From: Liolophura sinensis | Taxonomy: Eukaryota > Mollusca > Polyplacophora > Chitonida > Chitonidae | Assembly (NCBI RefSeq): GCF_032854445.1 | Contig: NC_088295.1 | Span: 42,335,385 to 42,399,384, forward strand | Direction: 5' to 3' | DNA length: 64,000 bases | Shown here: positions 24,612-34,859 of the stretch, piece by piece | Layout: each line of letters begins with the position of its first letter | Position numbering within the stretch: position 1 is the first letter of the stretch | The notes under the pieces: model-generated | What the model saw: only the letters and a program-made list of their open reading frames with translations | The model's database searches: none | What the model was told of the DNA's origin: nothing | Translations under genes and position numbers: made by a program

Positions 24612-24765
24612 AATTCTATAGAGCCGTCCTGAGGAATATTTCACTTTATACACGATGCCGGTCAGTTTTATGGATAGAGAACATGGGAGTATACGGAACA
24701 AACCACCGCCCTTTGGCAAGGAACCGACGACCTTTCTAACATGTGACACGCAGATTTTCACCTGG
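24612..24765 (-). repeat. SINE-1-related subfamily (SINE-1b), diverged copy
   Basis: GAGGAATATTTCACTTTATAC, GATGCCGGTCAGTTTTATGG, AAACCACCGCCCTTTGGCAA and ACATGTGACACGCAGATTTT occur in an order similar to the SINE-1 body but with distinct wording. The copies at 38955-39070 and 42287-42415 share the 'CGGTCAGTTTTAT' and 'TTTGGCAAGTT' variants. This looks like a sister subfamily. No tRNA head is readable. Confidence 0.6.
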
Positions 24766-26100
24766 AGTACGAGCTTATTGGGAATACTATAGGTGTCGGA
24801 GGCATGGGGTCTCTAGACTAATGGACTGCATGTGAGAAGACCTAAACAGCTATACCAGCGGAGTAAAGCTATTAATGACAGCAAATCCCCGACAAAAGCC
24901 GTGGTCGGGGAAAGTTCCCTGTTAAGGGATTTGTAAACAAGGTTAGACAATAGACGATTGGTTCGATGGCCGTTACTCGATGGGTTTCCTCCCACCATTA
25001 TTCTGCCGTGTGAACTAACAAGGATATATATTTATATTTCTGACACTTTATCTGTTGGGCTTTTTTTTTCTTGATATTCACTGTAAGTGTCAACAATTTT
25101 TTTCTGTTGCATGGTAACAGCGACTCCATGTGGCAAGCCGTCATCAATACCGACATGTTTTCTGTTCCGCTGGCCTTGCGACGAAGTTGGAAATTTGAAG
25201 TCTCAAACATTGAAAATCTCTGGGTTGAACCCCGGTCTAAATCTACGTGTGATCAGAGGCTCTAACAGAAAATTAAGTCGGCTTCTGCCATGATAATTCA
25301 CTACAAATAAAATTTAAGAAAACGTGTGTCACAACTGTGGATTTTGATTCGATTTCAGATGAAAAAGAAATTAACTTCACTTACTTCTTTCAGTGGAATA
25401 TCCTCTTGGTTTATCTAAGCTGTCGTAATTCTTATACTCACCTGGATGGATTCTTAGGGGTAGTTGTCCAGATAAAGAAATGTAAGCTCCTTTTCAGGAA
25501 CCTTAAGTATTATCAATCCGATCAGCCATAACCTATATAAATTCGCACAAAGCGCAAATTTGATGACTCCCAGTGTAAGATAATATTGAGCTCGACCTGT
25601 CCCTGTCAAAAATGCACAAACATTCAAGTCGCAGCAATAAGACAGCGAGATAACGTTGTTGCATGCATTTGAAGTTCCCTTTGGCTGAGTGACTGTTATT
25701 GCGTACGGTGAGGTCCTTTGCAAATTTCATGGCCCATCACGGCGCCTTTTCCAAAGATTAACTGTCATCTTAGTTCAGGCTGTTCCAAAAGCCGGATCCG
25801 TTTCATTGACGGGAGTGGATTCTATTGACAAATTCAACCGGGGCAATGATCACCGCTATACCATTTGAACAGCAAGTTTCAATTAATGCTGTCAGTATGG
25901 GCTTTCGGAAGAAAGCTTTTTGAAAAACGTCGTCGTATTGTCGTATAAGCTGTCGACATGGTGGCAAACATTGACAGACTATGGTTGTAATTTGGGCTTC
26001 CCGCGCCCAAATTCCACACACTGAACGACTCGATGTTCTCTCAATGTGTGTGTGTAGGCTACAAACTGAAGGCCGGTATCTGGATTTCCCAAAAGCAAAA
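24766..26100. other. Unassigned sequence
   Basis: A short SINE-1-like scrap (TTTCCTCCCACCATTATTCTG, near 24987-25005) may be present. Otherwise nothing is recognisable. The minus-strand frame reaching from 26219 into this region is partly antisense SINE and is not accepted as a gene. Confidence 0.4.
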
Positions 26101-26233
26101 GGTCTAACAGCAACCTGCAAATGATCGTGGGTTCCCCCCATGACGTGCCACGTTTCCTCCCACCATAATGCTTGCCGCTGTCGTAGAAGTGAAATATTCT
26201 TGACTACAGCGTAAAACACCCTTCAAATAAATA
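26101..26233 (+). repeat. SINE-1, 5'-truncated, plus orientation
   Basis: It reads in the sense direction: AACCTGCAAATGATCGTGGG, CACGTTTCCTCCCACCATAA, GTGAAATATTCTTGACTACA and GTAAAACACCCTTCAAATAAATAG. Body and tail are kept and the tRNA-derived head is lost. Confidence 0.88.
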
Positions 26234-26337
26234 GAACAGAAAGAAAAAAAATCAATATTTTTGGGTGCATACATTTCTTTTTTTTAGGTAGTACAATTTC
26301 ATGTATCTTTTAAGCATTTGCAAAAACGGTTAATAGA

Positions 26338-26425
26338 TACCAAGCACACTGAGGCCTGATTTCACCGGTTACGTGTGACCATTTGACAACACCGTCGCTG
26401 CTCAGGTTTTGTTCTCTGTGCTGTG
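26338..26425 (-). repeat. Dispersed repeat R3, minus copy
   Basis: The reverse complement gives GCACAGAGAACAAAACCTGA, GCAGCGACGGTGTTGTCAAA, TGGTCACACGTAACCGGTGA and AATCAGGCCTC, all core R3 blocks. It lies about 230 bases from an oppositely oriented R3 at 26655-26850, so the pair could fold back on itself. Confidence 0.75.
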
Positions 26426-26654
26426 GTCAATTATTTTTCATTATTTCAACTTGTTTTGAGGTTGCGTTACCCTTTTCCTAGCAGAACATTCTGAACAAGA
26501 GATAACGATATTACATAACTTTTAGAAACTAGTCATAGTTTCGGTGTGGCAGACATTTATTCGGCAAGGCAAAAACAGTAGGTGATGTATGTATCGTAGA
26601 AGCCCCTCGACATGCCCTGCCCACGGCGATGTATGGATTCTGTTATCAGAAGAA

Positions 26655-26850
26655 TATAATTAAAGACGTACAGCATAGAGAATAAGACCAGAGCAGCGAT
26701 GACGGTGTGACAGTTGGCAAATAGTCACACGTAACCAATGAATTACGGCCTCTTGTCAGTTTACCTCAGTCAGGGTTTTATTCTGACTGTTCATGTAAAT
26801 GCATAACTAGTAGAAATTTACACACCCCTAGCACCATGGCTTCTGCAGAA
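26655..26850 (+). repeat. Dispersed repeat R3, plus copy
   Basis: Blocks in order are GTACAGCATAGAGAATAAGACCAGAGCAGCGATGACGGTGTGAC (26669 onward), ACACGTAACCAATGAATTACGGCCTCTTGTC, and TTACCTCAGTCAGGGTTTTATTCTGACTGTTCATGTAAATGC. Matching blocks occur in M1, M2 and M3. No open frame or tRNA-like promoter is evident, so whether R3 is a SINE, a MITE or a transposon end is open. Confidence 0.78.
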
Positions 26851-26930
26851 TTAGGTTTTCTGCTGTCTCAATTATACTTTGGGGAGACAAAAGTGAGCCT
26901 GTTGGTCATAGCCGCTTTTCATGCAAGCTC

Positions 26931-26981
26931 ACCTGCGGACGGTAGTGGGTTTTCCCCTGGTTTTCCTCCCACCATAACGCG
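26931..26981 (+). repeat. SINE-1 fragment
   Basis: CACCTGCGGACGGTAGTGGG followed by TTTTCCTCCCACCATAACG matches the middle of the SINE-1 body in the sense direction. Both ends are missing. Confidence 0.6.
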
Positions 26982-27124
26982 AGCTGAAAATTTTTAGGAT
27001 GGAGGATTTTGGTGACCGGGAATTTTCCTTCTCTTTCCTTGTTGAAATAAATACAAGATGTTCTGTCAAGTATATAAAAGTCTAGTTGATTACAGTTCGA
27101 TCGCATGTCGGCGTTTGCATTCAT

Positions 27125-27160
27125 GTTGATGTCTATCTTCATCGAAAGATAGACATCAAC
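27125..27160. repeat. Perfect 15-bp inverted repeat with 6-base loop
   Basis: GTTGATGTCTATCTT (27125-27139) is followed by CATCGA and then the exact complement AAGATAGACATCAAC (27146-27160). Nothing around it identifies a terminator, a miRNA precursor or a transposon end. The stem is too short for a typical animal pre-miRNA. Confidence 0.9.
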
Positions 27161-27979
27161 AGCAGAAATTTCTTTCACGTTCTAGTCCACCCAGCCCCTC
27201 CCGGCGTTCGTGTCATACCGATAAGGCTGTTGGGAATAATTTCACAATTTCTTTGAGTCAAGCAATCAACAAAAAGACACAAATGGCCATAAAGGAAGAC
27301 AAACAATCTAAAGGCAAAGCAAAATATCAGATAATGCTAGAGTGTGGAGTCACATGTGCTTCTTAGGCTTAAATACAAAGCATTGCGTGTAACGAAATAT
27401 TACCATGTGACGAAAAGATCGAGGCTGCTGACTGGAAAGTCTTGAACTTAGAGCAGTTTTCAATAACTCCTACCAGACATTTTCTTTGTTCATCAACCTG
27501 TATCGTTTTTCAATGTCTTGTTTGATGAACGTGGCTGTATACCAGTTTCTGGGAATTATAAAATTAGATGAAGTTGGTGTAAAGGTATCACTAGCGGAAA
27601 ATGAATGATTATAAGTTAACGCCACAGCGGCAATATTTCAACCATAGCGTGGCGAGTACTATCGAAAAGGAAAAACTATAAAGAAATGACTTGTTCAACT
27701 CCCAGACAGCAATTACCCGCACACAAGATCAAACAAACCCGAAAACACTAACATTTATCATGGTGACATATCTCTAGACTATAGGTTGCCATGGACTTTA
27801 CATCAGGCGCATGTTGCGACAGCTTCGTTAGACGGTAACTAATTAAGTACGATATGTAACATAAACGAATCTGACAATGTTAATATTCCGAATAAGATTA
27901 TCGGCGGTTGTAAACGTAATAGTCGATATTTTTCTTCAGTGTCTTTGGGATTCCTTTCAGATGAGACTCGGGCAATATG

Positions 27980-28070
27980 AAGGACGAAGAGCACAGAGAG
28001 TAAAACCAGAGCTGTCATTGGTCACAGTTATCTTGTGAATGTCCCCATTTTATATGTAAACTGCTTATGT
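27980..28070 (+). repeat. Dispersed repeat R3, weak partial copy
   Basis: AAGAGCACAGAGAGTAAAACCAGAGC followed by GTCACAGTTATCTTGTGAAT recalls the left half of R3. The right half is not recognisable. Confidence 0.4.
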
Positions 28071-30972
28071 ACATTGTTTAGGTATTTTCACATGATCTAT
28101 GTCACACTTGAAGGGATAAACCCATATCTGTTCGCCTATATAAGGAGATAAATATACTTTAGTTTAACCAATGTTCCTTTTAAGCCTGTATTGTGTAACA
28201 TTTAATTCCCTTGTGTTGTTGGACGTAATGTTATTGACTTATCTTACATTGAGTGCTTGCAATGCAAGTATATGTTTGATACATCAGATTTCGAACAGGG
28301 ATGCATATAAACTATCGGTATGCTAATCGATTTCCTTGTATATGATACCTTGCTAATTTTGGACGAACAGTTAACCCTGATTCTCAGTGTCATCAGCTAA
28401 TGTTTACTTGAACTGTAAAAACGGCCACCCGAGCGTCGTCGAATGTTTATTGTCACCAATTCTCCATGAACCGCGAGAACGGGTGAATCTACAAAATCCC
28501 TGTCCTTGGCCGGGATGTTAGCAACCAGTTTTAAATATTTCACAGCCCATTTGCAGCTGTCCATGCATGATCAAAGACATTAACCCGAGACTTCAGGTTT
28601 TCCGAAAAACCACACATCGTAATTGAAAAAGAGATATCCGGAAGGTAATCCATGTTAGGTTATGTGGTCTTCAAGGAAAGAATGTGTTAAAACAAATGAG
28701 AGTAGCCGGTTTCAATGCTGTCTGACAAATTAAGTCCTAGAGCACCTCGAATTTCGTACGCAATGCAATAAATCCATTTGTTAGGATAGTCATTAAATTG
28801 AGAAAGATTTTGTCCTTAATCATTATTGCCTCGTTTTGGATAGACATTCAAGGAATCAATCTTCCTTAGTCTCAGCAAAAGAACCGTTCGCTGTCGCCTA
28901 GAGTCTTTCAAAATGACCGATGCTGGCTTTAAATCAGGTCGATCAAAAAACATGAAAGGAATGTGAACATTGAATATAAATGATTAGTTCTCGTGGAAAA
29001 GTCTACATCACATCAACTAGTCTGTCTTTGATTTCAGTTTGATTGACCTTCCTTTTTCCTCAAACTCGTCATTCACTTCAATGTGCACTTATCTTCTTTG
29101 AAGAAGATAAATACATTTGTTCTATTCCGATCAGGTCTCTCATTTTGTATTCCTGTGATAAAAAAAATTGTTCACATCAGCTGAAGAAAACACAATCGCC
29201 AGCAGAATACGGAACAACGAGGCAAATTTGAAAACAATTTTCATCTATTGAAATCCCTCAGACAGCTTTTTCGGTATTTTTAATGCCTTTGATTTTGAAA
29301 CCCCATTACTTTGCTTTAAACCCAAACGGTTTATGCAATATCCTCATCAAGGTGACATGCAAAGTCGAGTATAAACCAGTGAAAACTTACTGTATATATC
29401 CCAAATATGAGGTTTGTGGTCAGTTTAAAGTTCGACGTTGTAATGTAATCGTGTTTGCTTTCGTGGGTTTTCAAAATGAATTCGCAATGAATTTGTGTTC
29501 TGTTTTCATGTAAGCGATGTAACCTCCTAATAAGTCGTAAGTATTCGTAAAGACTTCGTAAATATTCGCGAAGCGGTCGGTTGCAATCGTAAAAGTACCT
29601 GTTTGGAGGCATCACTATGTCGTAGCTGTTCTGAGAAGGGGCTGATTAACGCAGAATAGATATTTGCGAATTTACGCGATACTTATGATAGAGTTAAGAA
29701 TGGTTCTGATTTTCTTAAAGGTTATTCGCCCTTTTTCATGAATCATTTACAAATCTTCCCAAACGTTTCACAACTTAATGACTGTCATACGCTTGTCGTG
29801 AAACTGGTGCCAGTTTATCTCTTGCTGCCTGATGCAAAGGAAATCTTATGTAGTAACGGTTCTCAAACAAATTCGTCTGTGTGAACGGGACCTTAATCCC
29901 TGACCTTGTTTAGAATTTTAGTGATTTCTGGGAAAATGTTCAGATACACGGGTGATTGCTTGTCGTATTCGTGTAGCTGTGACGAACGTCTCATGGGAGT
30001 ATGGCGTTGCTGTTGTTACTTTTGGAAAATGTGTTCCTCTTGTTCTGAGAAAGTAAAAAATCGTTTAGCGCAAATCTAATCAAATGTTTGCTGTTATATT
30101 AAAATAGTCCTAATAGCTAACTTTCACAAAATGTCTGTGCACGCGTTACCGTTGAAAATCTTTAATAAAATAAAATCCATAAAGCTTTATAACCCTTAAA
30201 AAAATTAGAATCACTTTAACACCATGAATAGTACTGCTACGAGTCAGAAGTTTTCTGAAAAGTAATAATTTGAGCTATTTTTGGAAAATAGATAAAAACT
30301 GATTTGATTTGGGATTTTTTTTACCAAACATGGGGTGCAGCGTGTGACAGCCCGCGCATCGGTCATTGTTTCTTGTTTTCTTTTCCTGAACATCCGGTAA
30401 AAATGGTGATGTGACATCAGAGGTCAGAGATACCGTCAGTATGGCTCCTAAAGCTCACCATGGTATTCAGATATTTGAATGCGTTTCAAAACTCTTTTCA
30501 AAATGTGAAAAAATGAAAGTATATTTACACATTGTTTTTAGTTTTCTGTTCGATGAGCCTTATTTCATATTTTAACTTTCTTTTACTTTAACCTACATGT
30601 CTGTCATATGATGTAGAATATCAGACCATTACTGCGTCCTTCACAGATAGTATATATCAAAAGGTTTAAAATTGAAGAATAAAAATTGTTTGGGCCTTCG
30701 TGTAGTTTTAAGTGAAACCTCATTATTTCCATCACATAAACGGTATCACAACGTGCATGCAATAACATATATGTTAGTGTATGAACGTAGTGAGATTATT
30801 ATAACAACAACCGCTGAGTGGAATGGAGTGAGTGACAGGCTTCTGTAGACTTTTGATGTTGATGAAATAGCCTAAGGTGTTCGTTTGAAATGAGTATTAA
30901 ACGGAAAGGAAGTTGCCAATCGTAATGGTCAGGTTCTATCCACAGGAAAACGGGAAATTCAGAATGCTATGC

Positions 30973-30990
30973 GCCTATAAGCTTATAGGC
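30973..30990. repeat. Perfect 18-bp palindrome
   Basis: GCCTATAAGCTTATAGGC equals its own reverse complement. It stands alone with no neighbouring element that would explain it. Confidence 0.9.
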
Positions 30991-31479
30991 TACGTATTCT
31001 TAGAACCTTGGGAATTATGCTATTATTGAGCAACAGGCTTGCATGAAAATCACCTGTTGCAATTCCAATATAACTGAAAACATGAGTGTGGAATGGCACA
31101 TTAATCTAATCCTGTCTGATTTATTTTCAAGAATGAAGTCATTGCTCTATATTTCATATAGAAGGCTTTTTGGGGCACACAAATTAGGATTCATGGCTGT
31201 TGTATTTTGCAACATGTTGAGAACAGGCGCTTGGGGATTTTAAACACGTGCGATAAACCTTTTAAGGTTTTCCCAAAAATTCTTAGAGAATTTTTTGGAT
31301 AATTCTTATTCTTCGGTTTGGAACCATTTTGGAGCCAGGATTCTAAATTCCTTGAAACACCTGGGAAACTTCAGTCTGTATTTTTTTTCACTAAAACGCG
31401 TAGATGAGAAATCCTTAAGCTAAGTTAGAGTTAAAGGAGGAACATATGACCGATCCCAGATCAAGGTCGAATTTCTCAG

Positions 31480-33352
31480 TTTGGTCCCAAAAGGGCACGA
31501 GAAGCAGGATGAATTCTACTTGTCTTGCATGTATCAGAAACTTCCTTTCCGTCATTCAAGGCTTTGGTAATATCAAAATACAGACCAAGAAGTTGTGTGA
31601 CCGTTGATTTTGAGGGTGGAATGCCATACTGATAAGGAGTAATGCTTAATTAAAGGTAGTCAAAACTTGCAGGAATACTAGACGTTCAAAAACTTTACTC
31701 ACACAGCTTCAAAGAGAGGTCGGTCTATAGTTTGTAACTTCGGAGCTTTTTCCAGATTTGAGTATGGAATTTCCTAATTTCCACACCAGAACCTAAAGAG
31801 CGATTGAAAAGGATTGATAATATTTGGGATAATTCATCTCTGGCTTCGAAAAAGTATTTGTAGCTTTGTATATGTTAATAAATGTAAGTTCCTCAAAAAT
31901 ATAATCGGGCTAAATGGTGATGTCAGATAGCGAAGGCCCCGCTATCAGTGGAAGGTCAAGGAGAATCGTTCCAGAGTCGTCCAGGCTACAAACGTGGAAA
32001 AAATAGTCGCTGAGTAAGGTAGCTTTACTGACATCGTCACATGAATACAATGAGTTGATAGATTTCTTTAATTGGGGTATACTGGATACACAAGAGCTTT
32101 TGTTTTTTTTAAGTGAGACTTACAAAGAACACAACATATCTGATGTGTTACCAAATTGAAATTTAGCTGCCAAGTTATCTCGGTAGGACAGATTGGCGCA
32201 TTTGATACGCGAATTTACATGGTTACGCTGAGCTTGGTAGACTTTAGAATTGCATTCGTTTGGCAGTTTACGCGATTTTCGTCATGTGTACTTCGTAGCT
32301 TTATTTCCTTCTTAATCTCGATGGTTATACAAGGTTTGTCGTTCAGGTTTATTGTGACATTTAGGAATAATAATTAGGAATATGTGTCTTGGCAGAATTA
32401 AATATGAGATTTGATACTGAAGAACACCAATCGTCAACGTTATCAGTTTCAGTTAGCACGGTTAGCCATCCCAGTTCGCGTCCTTGTATTTTCAAATTCT
32501 CCTCTTATATTTCTGTAGTTTTGGCACCGCGGATTTCATGTTTACAAAAACAGGACAGTGATCACTGCAGGAGTTAGACATAGTTCTATAACTGGAAACT
32601 AATCCCCGTTTGTTACAAATGATTGGGTCCAGCAGTGTATTCGAAGCTGGTCTGGTTGCTTTATTAATCAGCTAAGTCATTCCAAAAGAATGAAAAACAT
32701 CTATTTTTTTCTGTTGAATGGATTTAAGAGATTTTCGTTTAAATCACCCGTAATAATTATATTATGGTGGTGGAAGGTATCAATAGCTGCTTCTATATTA
32801 TCCTTCAATACATCCCACGTTCCAGCTTCAGTTCCAGGTGGTCGATAAATGACACCAATCAGCGAAGATGGTTTATCGCACAATATTTCGGGGTCGTCAT
32901 ACTCTGGCTTTGGAGACGAGGGAAAGCTAATTTCTGAGATACGTAAACACATACCCCACACCTGGTATGATAGCGATCACGTCGGAGAGGCTCATGAAAT
33001 CCTGGTAGTAAAATAAAGCTAGTTTCAGCGTTTAGTTAAGTGCGTTTCAGGAAGAGCAATAATGTCAAATTCAGAGAGATTTGGATGGATTAAGTCCAGT
33101 TGCATTTTCAGACCACTTACATTGAGATGCACAATAGATAGTTCATCTGTTGATTGTGAAGGGCCAGGGTTCGGTTCCACATCTCCACAAATGAAGAGTA
33201 TAACTGAGATCAGTAAGACACAATGACGAGAATTAGTTATTTCATGTTGTATCAGACTACGTATGTAGGCTCTGTTGGCTGATTTAATTTTAATATGGTT
33301 AAGAAAATCATACAGAAATTCCAGGCCAAAATTGGATGAAAACTTCTCATGT
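31480..33352 (-). pseudogene. LINE (CR1/Jockey-group) remnant: 2A-like leader, APE endonuclease, partial reverse transcriptase
   Basis: Minus-strand translation from 33352 gives an open leader (HEKFSSNFGLEFLYDFLNHI...) ending in a 2A-like motif (33160-33228). It runs directly into an APE-type endonuclease start (ELSIVHLNVSGLKMQLDLIH ... FDIIALPETHLT), where the Asn of HLN and the Glu of ETHL are the expected active-site residues. After a stop and frameshift near 33016-32940 come LIGVIYRPPG and IIITGDLNENLLN (about 32701-32961), then SNSCSDHCPVFVNMKSAVPK, then the RT start SGKSSEVTNYRP (about 31714-31760) and YGIPPSKSTVTQLL. The sequence stops before the YADD catalytic motif. Multiple stops and frameshifts make it inactive. 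It is 5' of, and in the same orientation as, the Tc1 transposase, with no functional link. Confidence 0.88.
33160..33228 (-). other. 2A-like (ribosome-skipping) peptide coding segment in the LINE leader
   Basis: The frame reads LLISVILFICGDVEPNPGP, the last P encoded at 33160-33162 and the motif Gly at 33184-33186. This satisfies the 2A consensus D-[VI]-E-x-N-P-G-P preceded by a hydrophobic stretch. 2A-like sequences are established in viruses and have been reported at the N-terminal side of APE-type non-LTR retrotransposons. It would release a short leader peptide from the endonuclease/RT polyprotein. Here the downstream ORF is broken, so only the motif survives. Confidence 0.85.
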
Positions 33353-33848
33353 CATTTTTTTTTCAAATATTTGCCCCAAAAGACCAATTGTCGCACGATA
33401 AAACACCAAATCGTTACCCATTGTCAAATACAATAATAGAATATATATGTATGTGCGAACAAAAGCGGAATAGAGACAGTCAAGTCAACCGAACAAATAA
33501 TATGGAAATAACATATAACTAAGGCCTGGGTTATACGAGAAAAATAATGAAAAAAAAAGGAAAAACACATATGTAAATACGTGTAGAACAAACAAATATG
33601 TAGATACATGTAGAAAGGTATGTACGGCGGCAGACAGTCGAAGTAAAAATTGATTGGTATTGTTATTTAAAACGAATTAATTATTTGCAAGCACTATTGG
33701 TAGGAATGACAAAGCGTTGTAACACATCATAAATAAACTACCACAATGAAAGAGGCAAGGGGTCAGAAGAAAAAATTACACAAATGTAAAGTTAACTGGC
33801 AAGTGCATGTAAAGTCACAGTATCCACAGAAATGAAGGATTACAGTCA
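33353..33848. other. Sequence between LINE relic and Tc1 gene
   Basis: AT-rich, with A-runs. It may include the 3' flank and right terminus of the Tc1 element, but I could not find a matching inverted repeat on the far side. No gene is seen. Confidence 0.4.
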
Positions 33849-34859
33849 TCAGTAGCGAGTGTGGCCACCCTGGGCATCAATGCAAGCAAGCACACGCCTC
33901 CGCATTGACGTCGTCAGTCGCCGGATGACGTCAACAGGGATAACGTTCCACAGGTTTAACAGAGCTTGCTCAAGTTCCTGTTGGTTAGTTGAAGGAGGCA
34001 CCAGCTGTCTCAAATGGCGGTCAAGGTGATCCCAGAGATGCCCAATGGGGTTCATGCCTGGTGAGTTGGCTGGCCAGGGCAACACGATGACGTTTGCGGT
34101 CTCGAGGTAATCTGTAACAATGCGGGCAGAGTGAGGTCTTGCGTTGTCGTGTTGCAAGATCGATCCTCTTGGCTGTCGTTGGAGGAAAGGAACAACTACA
34201 GGTCTCAGTACCTTATCAACGTATCGCTGGCCTTTCAGATTACCTCGCACAATAACCAACTGCGTCTTCATTTGGTCACAAATCCCTCCCCAAACCATGA
34301 CGCCTCCGCCTCCAAACGGATAAACCTCTCTTACGCAGTTTGGCGCGAGACGCTCGCCTCTTCGTCGTAAAACTCGAACTCTGCCATCGTTCCTGAATAG
34401 ACAGAACCTGCTCTCGTCTGTAAACAGCACTCTCGCCCAGTCACGTCGCTGTCCCCGACGTACAATACGTGCCCATCGCAATCTGCGTTGACGGTGTAAA
34501 AGGGTCAAGGCCATCCCACGGAAGGGGCGGTAAGGTCGTAAACCAGCTGAACGAAGACGACGCAGTGTTGTTCTGGGGCTGATGACATGGCCTAGTGCCG
34601 TCGCCGCTGTTGACGTCGCCGTGACGAATCGGTTTCGGAGATGGATCTGCCGGATGTAGCGATCTTCAGCCGCAGTTGTTACCCTCGGTCTTCCCGATCT
34701 TGGTCTGTCTTGGGTCTGGCCTGTCTGCTGATAGCGTATCAACAACCTCCCGATGGTGGTTTGGCTGCAGTTGAACGTTCTTGCAATGTGACGTTGCGAG
34801 ACTCCCATGGTGGACATACCGATGGCCTGGTCTCGTTGTGCTTGCGTAAGTCTTGGCAT
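33849..34859 (-). CDS. Tc1-family transposase, intact 336-aa ORF with DD34G active site
   Basis: Cut-and-paste transposase of the Tc1/mariner superfamily. The start is placed at MPRLTQAQRD (34859), the usual beginning; the frame is open 29 codons further upstream (to 34946). Paired-type DNA-binding region: first helix-turn-helix about residues 5-45, GRPR motif at 56-59, second HTH about 65-110. Catalytic domain: D148 in LFTDESRF, D238 in QHDNARPHS, then GVMVWGGI between them. The third position, normally the Glu of NPIEHLW, reads NPIGHLW (Gly273, codon at 34041-34043), 34 residues after D238. No stop or frameshift is present, and length is normal for the family. Loss of the metal-binding Glu should abolish cleavage, so the protein is predicted to bind DNA but not transpose. 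Terminal inverted repeats were not identified. Confidence 0.93.
   Translation of the reverse strand: MPRLTQAQRDQAIGMSTMGVSQRHIARTFNCSQTTIGRLLIRYQQTGQTQDRPRSGRPRVTTAAEDRYIRQIHLRNRFVTATSTAATALGHVISPRTTLRRLRSAGLRPYRPFRGMALTLLHRQRRLRWARIVRRGQRRDWARVLFTDESRFCLFRNDGRVRVLRRRGERLAPNCVREVYPFGGGGVMVWGGICDQMKTQLVIVRGNLKGQRYVDKVLRPVVVPFLQRQPRGSILQHDNARPHSARIVTDYLETANVIVLPWPANSPGMNPIGHLWDHLDRHLRQLVPPSTNQQELEQALLNLWNVIPVDVIRRLTTSMRRRVLACIDAQGGHTRY

Larger units (their letters stand above)
27161..31479. other. Unassigned sequence, about 4.3 kb
   Basis: Apart from a weak R3 match at 27980-28070 and a palindrome at 30973, I see nothing recognisable. Short frames near 29043-29615 on both strands lack motifs. 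Confidence 0.4.

Noticed and set aside
25803-26219. 138-codon minus-strand frame with several cysteines
   Set aside because: Its first third is antisense SINE-1, and the rest has no recognisable family; a host gene could not be supported.
32156-32577. Plus-strand frames of 73 and 62 codons
   Set aside because: They are antisense to the LINE linker region between endonuclease and reverse transcriptase.
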